NCBI GenBank assembly: GCA_027531445.1
Contig: JAPZRK010000041.1
Coordinates: 1-64,000 of the forward strand
Length of the DNA stretch: 64,000 nucleotides
Direction of reading: 5' to 3'
From: Leptospira sp.
GTDB lineage: Bacteria; Spirochaetota; Leptospiria; Leptospirales; Leptospiraceae
A program made the translations under genes and the position numbers. Shown piece by piece: positions 26,066 to 35,600 of the stretch (positions within the stretch are counted from its first letter, which is position 1; the number at the start of each line of letters is the position of its first letter). The notes below the pieces were generated by a model. It was not told the origin of the DNA. It ran no database searches and was given only the letters and a program-made list of their open reading frames with translations.

Positions 26066-28588
26066 CTAAACGGAAGTAGAATGGGGCTTCTTTACCAGGA
26101 CGGCTCCATTTTGAATGCGTTCATAGATCTTCCAAAATTTATCATTGGGAACAAATCCTTGTTCATCTCGTGAGAACTTGGGTTTGAGTCTCCTGACAAA
26201 ATACATATCTAAAGTTACTTTGTGTTTTGCTTCTACCTTTCCACGATATTCACAATCAAACAAAAAGCAGATTTTGTCGTACGTGGCTTGAGAAATATTG
26301 ATTTCGCCGACTACGCCTGAACTTTCCATCCTTGAAGCGGTATTCACACTTTCTCCCCAAATATCGTATGCAAATTTAAATCTACCAACAACGCCAGCAA
26401 TAACTGGCCCCGTATGAATTCCGATTCGTAATTCCCAAAATGGAAATCCTAAACTTGTCTTTATTTCTTTCATTTGATCCATAAAGGATCTAATTTCAAG
26501 AGCGGCAAGACAGGCATCTAACGCATTTGTTCTATTTGCTGAAGGCAATCCACCCGCACACATATAAGAATCACCAATCGTTTTAAGCTTTTCCATTTTG
26601 TTACGCGAAACGATTTCATCAAATTGTGTAAAACAAGCATCCAAATCTGTGATGAGTTCTTTTTTGTCCATCGTCTCTGCAACTTTTGTGAATCCTCTAA
26701 AATCAGTGAAAAGAATTGAGACATCTTCATAGGTTTCAGGCTCGTAGAATCCCTTTTTCTTAATTTCTTCAGCAATTTTTTTGGGTAAGATATTGAGAAG
26801 TAATCGTTCAGATACTTCGTTTGCAACCTCAGCTTTTTCTTTTGCTTCTTCCAATAAAAGATAATTTTGATCTAGTTCTTCTGCAAGAGGCCGTGCAAAG
26901 ACATATACCAATAAATAATTAAACAAAATGAGCGGAAGTGTAACCAGAGATAGATGAAACATCGATTCTTCTATTGCAAAATCTTCTAAAAATTTTGGTA
27001 ATTGTAAAGCGCTCGCTATTAAAATGGCGAGTATCCCAAGATTTGCTAATCTCTGACTGAATCGAATAGTCCTTCCTTTGATCGAAAATGCTCCATATTT
27101 TAATACAGCAAAACCCAAAACCGTGGTGGGTATAAATTGGTAATCTGAAAGCAAAGGGAAATAGATACCATTCGATGGAAGTAAGGCTGTCAAAAGTAAT
27201 AATCCTGAAACAGTAATGGTTCCAATAACAACTATTGATAGTTTTGGAATGGATTTCCATTTGATTTTTAGCTCTCTAAAAACAATATAAAAGCATATAG
27301 ATGCATTAAGACCCAACAGATATTGGACAAGGTAACCTTTGTGAATTACAGACTGTTCGTATACAAAATATCCATTATAAAGATAAGGAGTAATAGAAAG
27401 AGAGGCGCAAATAACACTAATGATATCAGCTAACTTTAGAAGTGGTGGTCGCTTGGAATCTATAACTTTTAAGACAAATCGAGTGAGTATGCTTGGTGCC
27501 AAAGAAAAAACAAGAAAACAAACCTGAGAGATTCGCAGCATAACGATGTAATCAACAGAAAATTTTGTGGGTATGGATTGTAGATTGTAAAAGGCAGTGA
27601 TAATCAGTGAAAAGGCACAAAGTTGATTGAGCTTTTCTGAAGGATTCGATCCCGCAACGATGATCGCCATAAAAATAGAACAAAAAAAAGAGAGAGCGGG
27701 TGGAATAGCATAAGGCAACCATTTTTGGTTGTTATATGCCTCATGATTCATACCCAAAGTAACCGCACCAGGCAATAAAATTAGCGAAAGCGATACCAAA
27801 CCAAATAAAATGTAGAAGAGTCCATTCTTTTGGAACAAAAGCTCGTTTACATCAAAGAAATCTGACCGGAACACTCCGTAAGAAATAAGAAGTAAAGGGA
27901 TAAATATAAAGAAAGATCCTGGATATACATTGTATCCTAATAAAACGGGTGCATTCGATATCGTGAATATGAAAAGAATATTGTATCCGATAAACAAAGA
28001 CCGATGAATTTTTCCTGATAATTCCTTCCATCGGAGAGTAAAAAATGGAATTACAAGGGTAAAATAGCCAATTAACGGAATCACTCCGAATGGTTTTATA
28101 TAGTTGGAAGCTTTGGGGTAACTTCCGAATGAGTAATCAAACCATTCATTGACAAAACCTTTTCCCTGAAGGATTCCCACATAACCAAACACGACGGCTA
28201 TCCAGCACAGGTAGGTATAATATAAGAAAATCTTCTTTCTAGTTATAGAATAACAAATATAAAAATTTGTAGGTAGGATGAGTATTACAAATAGATAGAG
28301 CCAGTTGTTCAATTGTAAAAGAGTGCCTTTGTCTAAAACCCATGCTCGTAAGGAAAGGATTAGGCCAAGTATGCTATAACCAAAAAAAGATAGAAAGAGA
28401 TTGAACGCGAAGATTCGATCATCTCCTCTTTGGTTCAAAACTCTTTGAAATGAAAAATAACTGAGGAATAAACCGACTATAAGCGAGATGACACCGGGAA
28501 CTCCATAGGGTAATTGGAACCAAAAGTAATCCCAAGCATTGGGATTTTCTGAAATTTGAGGAGTGGGAAAGGGAATAAAGGGATCCAT
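26066..28588 (-). CDS. Membrane adenylate cyclase, class III
   Basis: 840 residues. The N-terminal 560 residues hold about twelve hydrophobic helices, with no recognisable ligand domain; a short coiled segment (about 575-610) then precedes the catalytic domain (about 622-810). The domain has metal-binding Asp629 in FTDFRGFT and Asp673 in KTIGDSYM, the adenine-selecting Lys669 and Asp742 in YDIWGESVNTASRM, and the transition-state Asn749 and Arg753. This predicts ATP, not GTP, as substrate. The protein makes cAMP in response to an unknown membrane signal. Spirochaetes of this group carry many such cyclases. Its start has no obvious upstream partner. Confidence 0.9.
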   Translation of the reverse strand: MDPFIPFPTPQISENPNAWDYFWFQLPYGVPGVISLIVGLFLSYFSFQRVLNQRGDDRIFAFNLFLSFFGYSILGLILSLRAWVLDKGTLLQLNNWLYLFVILILPTNFYICYSITRKKIFLYYTYLCWIAVVFGYVGILQGKGFVNEWFDYSFGSYPKASNYIKPFGVIPLIGYFTLVIPFFTLRWKELSGKIHRSLFIGYNILFIFTISNAPVLLGYNVYPGSFFIFIPLLLISYGVFRSDFFDVNELLFQKNGLFYILFGLVSLSLILLPGAVTLGMNHEAYNNQKWLPYAIPPALSFFCSIFMAIIVAGSNPSEKLNQLCAFSLIITAFYNLQSIPTKFSVDYIVMLRISQVCFLVFSLAPSILTRFVLKVIDSKRPPLLKLADIISVICASLSITPYLYNGYFVYEQSVIHKGYLVQYLLGLNASICFYIVFRELKIKWKSIPKLSIVVIGTITVSGLLLLTALLPSNGIYFPLLSDYQFIPTTVLGFAVLKYGAFSIKGRTIRFSQRLANLGILAILIASALQLPKFLEDFAIEESMFHLSLVTLPLILFNYLLVYVFARPLAEELDQNYLLLEEAKEKAEVANEVSERLLLNILPKKIAEEIKKKGFYEPETYEDVSILFTDFRGFTKVAETMDKKELITDLDACFTQFDEIVSRNKMEKLKTIGDSYMCAGGLPSANRTNALDACLAALEIRSFMDQMKEIKTSLGFPFWELRIGIHTGPVIAGVVGRFKFAYDIWGESVNTASRMESSGVVGEINISQATYDKICFLFDCEYRGKVEAKHKVTLDMYFVRRLKPKFSRDEQGFVPNDKFWKIYERIQNGAVLVKKPHSTSV

Positions 28589-28637
28589 GTTGCCTTTAGA
28601 ACCTTACTTTTCAAATAAAATCCCTGGCAATCATTCT

Positions 28638-28675
28638 GCAACATCCCAAGTAAATTAATTGCCTAAGGATGTTGC
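28638..28675. repeat. 9-bp inverted repeat with 20-nt spacer
   Basis: GCAACATCC is at 28638-28646 and its perfect complement GGATGTTGC at 28667-28675. It lies between the PuuD-like gene stop and the cyclase start (50-87 nt before it). No U-run follows, so it could be an operator or a weak terminator or leader structure for the cyclase. Confidence 0.5.
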
Positions 28676-28691
28676 GAAAGGAAAGTAAAAA

Positions 28692-29309
28692 CTAAACTTC
28701 TGTGCTGATTGTACCTGATTGTTTGATCGAGAACCAAACGACCCCAGTTCCAATAATTCCAGCTAATAGAACCACTACGAGACCATCAACGGACAACATT
28801 GGAACTCCTGTTCCTACATGCCTTCCAAATCCCATAAAAAATAACATTGGAACAGAAAGGAAGGTATTGATGCGCGAGAACAAAAGTGCTCGTTTTGGAA
28901 TCGAAGCATCTGCGGCATTTCCGGATTTTACACCATTGATGATTTTTCTTTGTGCTGGCCAAATGACAAACCATACGTTGAACCACATGATGCTTCCGAG
29001 TAACATACCAAGAAGAATCCATGCTGTCCAATTCGGAGCGCTAGTTCTAAGGCCGCCTTTTTCAAAAAGAAGAGCATAGTAAGTGAGTCCTGAAAGGAAA
29101 GTTACCATAGCGCCCCAACGAAACCAAAAAAGAACTCTTGGCATAAGTTCTGGTGTTAGCACTTTTTTCACACCTGCATCCAATTTACCTTGTACTGGTA
29201 CGTTCACAAGGTTTAAAAAGTAAAGAAGTCCAATCCAGCAAACGCCAGCTACATAATGTATCCAGCGAACTGAATACAAAGAGAGGGCATTAAAATCTAA
29301 GTTTTCCAT
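28692..29309 (-). CDS. PuuD-like (Urate_ox_N) membrane protein
   Basis: 205 residues from the ATG at 29309, which has TTGGAG six nt upstream; the in-frame TTG start is part of that site. About five to six membrane helices with SVRWIHYVAGVCWIGLLYF, WFNVWFVIWPAQRKI and FFMGFGRHVGTG match the N-terminal membrane domain of PuuD-type urate hydroxylases. The cytochrome-c-like C-terminal domain of full PuuD is absent. Such short versions are common in bacteria and their substrate is unclear. A Fur/PerR-like palindrome lies upstream. Confidence 0.7.
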   Translation of the reverse strand: MENLDFNALSLYSVRWIHYVAGVCWIGLLYFLNLVNVPVQGKLDAGVKKVLTPELMPRVLFWFRWGAMVTFLSGLTYYALLFEKGGLRTSAPNWTAWILLGMLLGSIMWFNVWFVIWPAQRKIINGVKSGNAADASIPKRALLFSRINTFLSVPMLFFMGFGRHVGTGVPMLSVDGLVVVLLAGIIGTGVVWFSIKQSGTISTEV

Positions 29310-29353
29310 CGGTTGCTCCAATAAGTAATTCGAAAGTATTCATATTAAATTTG

Positions 29354-29366
29354 TAGAATAATTCTA
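29354..29366. promoter_or_regulatory. Fur/PerR-like operator
   Basis: TAGAATAATTCTA is a perfect 6-1-6 palindrome in the form expected for Fur-family boxes (consensus-like ATAATnATTAT). It lies 45-57 nt upstream of the PuuD-like start, in a region with a TTGTCA element suitable as a -35 on the minus strand. A Fur-family gene is elsewhere in this window. Confidence 0.5.
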
Positions 29367-29391
29367 AATTTGACAAGTTTTTAAAATTGTA

Positions 29392-29416
29392 GGGATGAAA
29401 AAGCGTTTTTCATCCC
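29392..29416 (-). terminator. Terminator-like hairpin
   Basis: An 11-bp perfect stem (GGGATGAAAAA and TTTTTCATCCC) with a 3-nt loop, 45 nt downstream of the minus-strand secreted-protein gene stop. The stem itself contains five A-T pairs, and an AT-rich tract follows on the minus strand. A good candidate terminator for that gene, separating it from the PuuD-like gene. Confidence 0.65.
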
Positions 29417-29460
29417 AAACTTTAAATTTGAAATTCGGAGGTATGTAGATAATTGATTTC

Positions 29461-30264
29461 TTAAAGGGGATCCGTTTCCGGGGGTACGTTCGGACCATTG
29501 GAATCTTCCCCTGATTTGACTGGTTTTTTATCCAAGTCGGATCCACCTGGTGAATCTGTATTCTCCGAGTTCGGTGAAAAAGGATTTTTAAACCCGTCGA
29601 CCGTATTTAGCCACGTATCGCTAGAAACCGCGGAAGTAGGTTTGTCGCTTGGATAGGAATCAATCGGACGTATGGTGATTGAAATGTATTGAATCGCCTT
29701 CTCATCACGAATTGGATCAAGGTAGGCAAGGCTATCGTTTCTCCATCGGGTCTTGACTCGAGGTTCGAGTCGAAAGGTTTTCATGATCATGTCCAAGTCG
29801 CGGGCATAGAGGGAAAATCTAGATCTAGCGGTCTTTGCCTGCAGAACGTAATAGATGTTTCCTTTTTTGTGGAAGAGAAAACGATTTGAGATGGAGTTTT
29901 TGTGTTCCGTATAATGAAGAACTAAAAATACGGATTCATCAAAGCCCTGCATTTCTTCTTCCAATACTTTTTCGCGCGCAACTTTGAGATCAGGGTATTT
30001 TTTGAGGAATGTGTCTATGGTCTCCTCAATGAATCGATCCAGATCATAATCTTTTGTTCTGCGAACCGTGTCAATTTGTAGGATTGCGTCTCGATTGGCT
30101 TTCGCAAATTGAATCCTTGCAGATTCCGAATTTCGTAAGACGGCCTTCGACCAACCTCTAGGAAATTCAAAAGCAAAACCGAGTGAATCTTCGATCCAAG
30201 TCCCTGCCATGAGTGAACTGGAAGTGGAGAAAGAGAGGAGGACTAGGACTAGATACTTTTTCAT
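29461..30264 (-). CDS. Secreted protein with PsbP/DUF1795-like domain
   Basis: 267 residues from the ATG at 30264. The start MKKYLVLVLLSFSTSSSLMA is a signal peptide. The mature part opens WIEDSLGFAFEFPRGWSKAV, the typical first strand of PsbP/DUF1795-like domains, and continues through about residue 180. A 60-residue Pro/Ser/Asp-rich low-complexity tail follows (SPGGSDLDKKPVKSGEDSNG region). The domain is found in many exported proteins without a known function. A hairpin terminator follows the gene. Confidence 0.65.
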   Translation of the reverse strand: MKKYLVLVLLSFSTSSSLMAGTWIEDSLGFAFEFPRGWSKAVLRNSESARIQFAKANRDAILQIDTVRRTKDYDLDRFIEETIDTFLKKYPDLKVAREKVLEEEMQGFDESVFLVLHYTEHKNSISNRFLFHKKGNIYYVLQAKTARSRFSLYARDLDMIMKTFRLEPRVKTRWRNDSLAYLDPIRDEKAIQYISITIRPIDSYPSDKPTSAVSSDTWLNTVDGFKNPFSPNSENTDSPGGSDLDKKPVKSGEDSNGPNVPPETDPL

Positions 30265-30294
30265 TGTTACCATTATCGGCATCTTCTACCTGAA

Positions 30295-31218
30295 TTATTT
30301 ATACTGAGAGATTCCTTTTCTCAAATCCCAATTCGGTTTTATTCCTAATTGATTCCAAGACACCGCATCATAGATTTCGATCGAATGCAAAAGCGGAGTT
30401 AAGGGAGAGCTGTGAAATGGCAACTTTCTTAGTTTTCTTTGGAATTGATAGAATTGATCAAAAATAGACACGGCAAAGTTAAACACGGGAATGGGTAGAC
30501 GACGAAATCCCTTGTTTTGACCTTGAAACATTCCGACGACTTCTCTAATGGTGACAGATTCCGGATGAGAAATGACATAAACAGGTAGCACAGATTCACC
30601 TTTGGAAACCTTTTCTACCCAGGTAACCAATACTTGGACAAGGTCTTCAATATGAATCAACGACTTTGGCTTCTCTGTTTTTATAAAAGGATAGATTCCT
30701 TTTTTATATAGGGAATATAGCTTCGAAACAAAACTTTTGGTTCCATTCCCGTAAACGGAAGCAATACGAAAAATTGAGGTATCGAGATTAGCTTCAGAGC
30801 AATACTTCTCGGCTTGAAGCTTGGACCTAGCATATACACTTTTACCACTTAAAACGGACACAGAACTAGCCAGGGCAAACGCCTTACACGAATTTTTGAA
30901 AGAAAAATCTAAGAGTAGTTTGGTGGAACCTGCATTGATTTTGAAGTAATCCTCTTCTGATCTGTTATTGCCTGAAACCAAACCGGCAAGGTGGATTACG
31001 ATGTCGATCTTTTCTGTGATTTGTAAATCGTCGACCGATTTGATTTTGAGAAAATCTCTTTCATAGAATTTGAAATTTTTATGATGACGAATGAATTCAG
31101 GGATTCTAGAATAATCTGTTCCAATGCCGATGATTTTGTGAGTATTTATTAATCTTTCACATAACGTGCGTCCAATGACACCTGAACCCCCAGTAAGTAG
31201 AATTGATTTAGAAATCAT
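30295..31218 (-). CDS. NAD-dependent epimerase/dehydratase (extended SDR)
   Basis: 307 residues from the ATG at 31218, which has AAGGAAG in good position. The nucleotide-binding motif ILLTGGSGVIGRTL and VIHLAGLVSGNN are typical, with the catalytic YxxxK in KSVYARSKLQAEKYC and a preceding Ser at SSVSVLSG. The LIHIEDLVQVLVTWVEK segment is conserved in UDP-sugar epimerases. Substrate unknown; it may act on nucleotide sugars for surface polysaccharide. It starts 10 nt after the DUF445 gene. Confidence 0.85.
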   Translation of the reverse strand: MISKSILLTGGSGVIGRTLCERLINTHKIIGIGTDYSRIPEFIRHHKNFKFYERDFLKIKSVDDLQITEKIDIVIHLAGLVSGNNRSEEDYFKINAGSTKLLLDFSFKNSCKAFALASSVSVLSGKSVYARSKLQAEKYCSEANLDTSIFRIASVYGNGTKSFVSKLYSLYKKGIYPFIKTEKPKSLIHIEDLVQVLVTWVEKVSKGESVLPVYVISHPESVTIREVVGMFQGQNKGFRRLPIPVFNFAVSIFDQFYQFQRKLRKLPFHSSPLTPLLHSIEIYDAVSWNQLGIKPNWDLRKGISQYK

Positions 31219-31228
31219 TTTCGCTTCC

Positions 31229-32446
31229 TTAAAGTAAATAAATCTGACAAAAACCGACAATCGCGCCCAAAGCTGCGCCGACTAGAATTAGCAGCATCTC
31301 ATCTTCTTGAAATGCTGACCTAAGTATTGATTCAAATTCAGCGGCAGGAAGTGCTGCCATTCGTTCTCCCATGGTTTGTTCCAATTGGAGGGCCTCTCCC
31401 AAATAGGCTTCAAGTTGAGAAGAATTTTGAACAGCATCTGCAGACATTCGCAATGCAACCCTATCTTTGACTAATTCATAATTTTCCCATTTGCCCGTTG
31501 CAAAAAGAAGAGGCTTTGCTAGAAGTGTCATTTGATCCACTTGTTTAATAATGGCTTCTTTGATGAGCTTAAGAATTTCTTCTGCCGCATTTCCAAATAT
31601 TAATTCTTCCATAACATTTTTTGGAGTTAGAATCTTTTCCGCAACTAACTTTGCATAAAGATAAGAAACTTGTTTTTGTCTCTTTAAAAACAATCCTTGA
31701 TAATAATAGTTGCCAATGATTTTTTTGGGGAGCAATGGTCGAAAGATCATTTCGAGAGCTAGATAATTTGTAAGGTATCCAACGATGACACCTTGCAGAG
31801 GTAAGGTCCACCAAATTGGAAAGTAAATATAAAAAACCATCTGAATGAGTCCGAGTAAAAATCCAAAGTAAAATCCTGAGCGTTCGATGAAACGAAACTC
31901 TGGAGCACCCACTTCTTGAAAGAGTTCAACGACTAACCCAACATTATTACCGGAAAGCTTTTTCAAAACCAGAGCTTTCACATCGAAGAGAGTCGTGATA
32001 TCTGCTTGCAGACGTCTGATTACATTTCGAATCGTAAACCCACACTCCCTTCTTACTTTATGGTAGATTTCCTCTTTTACAATATCTGGTATCAAATTCC
32101 AAAGTTTTGGATCAACGCTGTTTACAAATTCTTCCATCGTTTCTTTAATAGAAACATCTAACGAAGGCAAAAATTCTTTTTCGGCACGAATGGGATCAAC
32201 ACGCGAGAAGACCTCTTGGATATTCATTAACCTTCCCGTAATGATATCCACTGACTTACTTGCCATTTTGTGTGCCTTTCTTGGAATGATACCCTGCCAT
32301 CCCAAATAAGGTGGTATTCCCCAGAATTTGATGGGGTAAAAGGTCATTTTTAATGCCAGCCAATTCGTAACCCAACCCACGAAACCATATGTAAATGGTA
32401 TGAGTAATGGTTTAATCGAAGGTAGGGACTGAAAAAATTCCGGCAT
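31229..32446 (-). CDS. DUF445 family membrane protein
   Basis: 405 residues. Two homologous membrane-adjacent units are seen: TYGFVGWVTNWLALKMTFYP with GWQGIIPRKAHKMA near the N-terminus, and GVIVGYLTNYLALEMIFRPL with YQGLFLKRQKQVS in the middle. Each is followed by a helical region, and a last hydrophobic helix ends the protein (MLLILVGAALGAIVGFCQ). This duplication marks the DUF445/YheB-like family, membrane proteins of unknown function. Operon with the epimerase by close spacing. Confidence 0.85.
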   Translation of the reverse strand: MPEFFQSLPSIKPLLIPFTYGFVGWVTNWLALKMTFYPIKFWGIPPYLGWQGIIPRKAHKMASKSVDIITGRLMNIQEVFSRVDPIRAEKEFLPSLDVSIKETMEEFVNSVDPKLWNLIPDIVKEEIYHKVRRECGFTIRNVIRRLQADITTLFDVKALVLKKLSGNNVGLVVELFQEVGAPEFRFIERSGFYFGFLLGLIQMVFYIYFPIWWTLPLQGVIVGYLTNYLALEMIFRPLLPKKIIGNYYYQGLFLKRQKQVSYLYAKLVAEKILTPKNVMEELIFGNAAEEILKLIKEAIIKQVDQMTLLAKPLLFATGKWENYELVKDRVALRMSADAVQNSSQLEAYLGEALQLEQTMGERMAALPAAEFESILRSAFQEDEMLLILVGAALGAIVGFCQIYLL

Positions 32447-32685
32447 GCGCTACTATAAAATGGATCAAATTTTAGAAAAGAAAACCTTTTCTAGCTCCCA
32501 ACAACGGAAAAAAGAGTCAGTTTTAAAACTATGTGACATAATAAGTACAATTTTTTTATCGCAGAACAAAAAAATATGTTTGATTCGAAAATTGTAACAT
32601 TTAATTTTTGCCAGGCGAGGGGATTTCTTAGGCATTTCCCTCGATTTAATTTGTAAATGAAAGCGAACTTAACTGAGGTGAATTT

Positions 32686-35600
32686 ATGTGTAAACGAGGG
32701 ATCTATTTTCTCGTCTTAACCCTCTCTTTTCTTGTGGTAGATTGTTCAAAAAAGAACAAATCGGCGCCATTTTGGTTTTTGTTGGGTATTGGTGGTGCTG
32801 GAAACGCGACGGGTCTTGCTGATGACTCGACAAGTCCTCCTGATTCGAATGGAGTCCCCCTTCCTTCCTCCAGTGATTCTACCACTCCCGGTGGATCTGG
32901 TGGAATCCCTGAAAACAATGCGATTCAAGAAGTACCCACATCGGGACCTGCTCAAATTTTCGGAGTAATTCGACCAGTAACTTCGGGCGTACCGGCGACA
33001 GACGTTTGTGGAATTCCCGGTGCTCCTGCACGGCCATTGTGTTTGGATCTGACTCAAATCATTGTTAGGATAGAAGTTGCAAATGGTGGAAGCTATAGCC
33101 TTGTTTCATCAACGAATGCAAATGCAGATGGAAGTTTTCGATTCAACATTGCTGATCTTCCCAATAATAATTATCGCGTCCTAATCAATACAGCAAATGG
33201 ATTAAATTATACTTACCAAGATTTTACTTTTGTATTTGATCCAACTCAACCTAGTTATACCTCAGTTAACGTAGGTGATCTTTTTGCTGAAAGATTGTAT
33301 TACACATCTGGTCCAGCGATTATTTCGGGAACCGTCTCCACGACTGGCTTTAACAGTGACGGAGTCGTTGTTCCAAATGGAAGTTTAGGATCAGTCGTTG
33401 TCATTTTAAACAATAGCGAAGGCAATCCGGTGGCCCAAACGACGACCGCTGGGGATGGAAGTTTTGTTTTTAACCTTCCAAATCTTCCTAACGGAAATTA
33501 TACGGTTGTTTATGACGGATCCTCTGTAACTGCAAGTGGACAGACGTTTGCACAAAACTCAGATTTTATTCATTTTACATTTCAAGGAACCAACCCGTCG
33601 GTTCCAACCATTGTTGATTTAGGCGATACAAGTCTCCCATGGATGGCTGCTACAGAAAGCAGTATCGCCTTGAGCGGCAATGTGTTAAACGGAGCCGTTT
33701 TAAATGACACGTCTACCGTTTTTACAATCAAATTGAAAAACGAATTAGGTGCTGTAATTGACACAATCACAAGAACTGGGAGTGGAGCGTTTCAACTATC
33801 GGGAAGCGGGCTTCCTGGCGGTGTGTATTACATTGAAGTATCGGGACCGAACTTTTTTACGGTATCCCAATCCTTTCTCTTTTCTCCGGCACCAAATGCA
33901 GGAACAAAGGTAGTCGCTATTGGTTCTCCTATTGGAATAGTTGCGAAACCTTCGAATGTAGTTGGTTATGTGAGAGATGGTAACGGAACTCATATATCTG
34001 GTTCTGTGATAAACTTTCGTCCAGACCGCACGCAACCACCATCAAATATAGTTTACTTGTTGAATGACCCAACGATAGGAAATGGAGTTCGACTCTGGAT
34101 TCTGGAGGCGATGAGCGGAGTCGCGGGAGTCAATTGTTCTACAAATGCCGCATCCTCACCATCAATTTGTGGTTGTGCCGTTTCGCCTACGACTTCTTGT
34201 TTGGTGGCTAACCAAGGAAATGGACCGTGGAACTACAATACCTATGGAAACAAAGTGTATGAGATAAGACCTTCCGATAGCCAAGTTTTTTTCACAGCCG
34301 CGGCAGGTTCTTGGGCATATTACATTTCTGCTCCTGGGTACGAAAATTGGTGCAATGGAAATGCAACACCGTGTTCATCAAATCCGCTTTCCATCGTTTT
34401 AAATGGAAGTGATTTCAATGCAGGAAATATCTCCATGACTTCCATTCCGAATCGATCTCAAATTGCAGGAACCATTGCAGTTAGAGACACTGCACCTTCC
34501 AATCCAAGCATTCATTCAAACCAGTCGGGCCTCTTTGTTGTTTTACTCGGCAATACGACTACTTCGGGGTCGCCTTTAGCGCACATTGCAATTACTTCGA
34601 ATGGGTCGTTTGCGTTCAATGGAAACTCAAGGGTAGTTTCGCTGCCAACTGGTCTTACATCCGACTCTGAACGAGTTGGTTATGCCTTACAAACATTACT
34701 TGCTGGTGGTGCTACACTATTATCGCAAGCGGATGCAATCGCAGTGGATAATGATGAAAATGCTTCGATAACAGTTAGTAATGGGGATCAATATAATTTC
34801 AGACAATCTTCCTACCAAGCTGTTGTTGTGGATCCAACGGTTGCTAGTCCTAGATTGAGTTACTTGGCACCCACTTCCATTCGCGTAGACAACTCAGCAG
34901 TTGCAACGAATCAATTTGGAACAAACCCTGTTACTTTTACAGTAGCGGGAACAGCTGTACATGCTATACGTGCGACTATTTCAGGAACTGTAACTGATGC
35001 CATTTCTACCTCAGCTGTCTCGGGAGCAACTTTAACTCTAGGTCGATTTGAAGGTGGCAACTTTGTAGCAGATGTAAGACGGGATTGTTCTGGCACTTTT
35101 GATAACGGGGTCTGTTCCGTTTCCGCATTACGTCAGTCAGGCCAGGATCAAATCATTGGTTCCTTAACATCATCGACCACAGGATCCTATTCATTTCTTC
35201 ATGTGCCACAAGGTACATATAGTCTTCGGGTTGAAAAAAATGGGATAACCACATACTTTCCGGTGGAAGTTGGTCCATCTGGTGGCACAGTATCCGTCAA
35301 TACACCTGTGATCACAAATAATGGTCGCGGACATCTTTCAGGTTCTGTTAAGCTTCCTGGTGGTTTTTCATTTAATGGTGCTTACTCGCTTGAAGTAGTT
35401 GATCCAAATTCTGGCACCATTCGACCAACGGCGGGTGTCCAACCAGCTTCCATTGAAAGTGGTTCCACATCCTTTTCTAACGCAAGCCAGTATACGATTT
35501 TTAATATCAATGCTGGTCGTTGGAGAGTGAGATTTGTTTCGGCCGGCTACAAAACTGTAGAAGGTATAGTAGATATCCAAGCTAATGCGACAACCAATTT

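Noticed and set aside
32746..33057. Open frames on the minus strand within the large lipoprotein
   Set aside because: Antisense to the well-supported lipoprotein gene; no motif or ribosome site.
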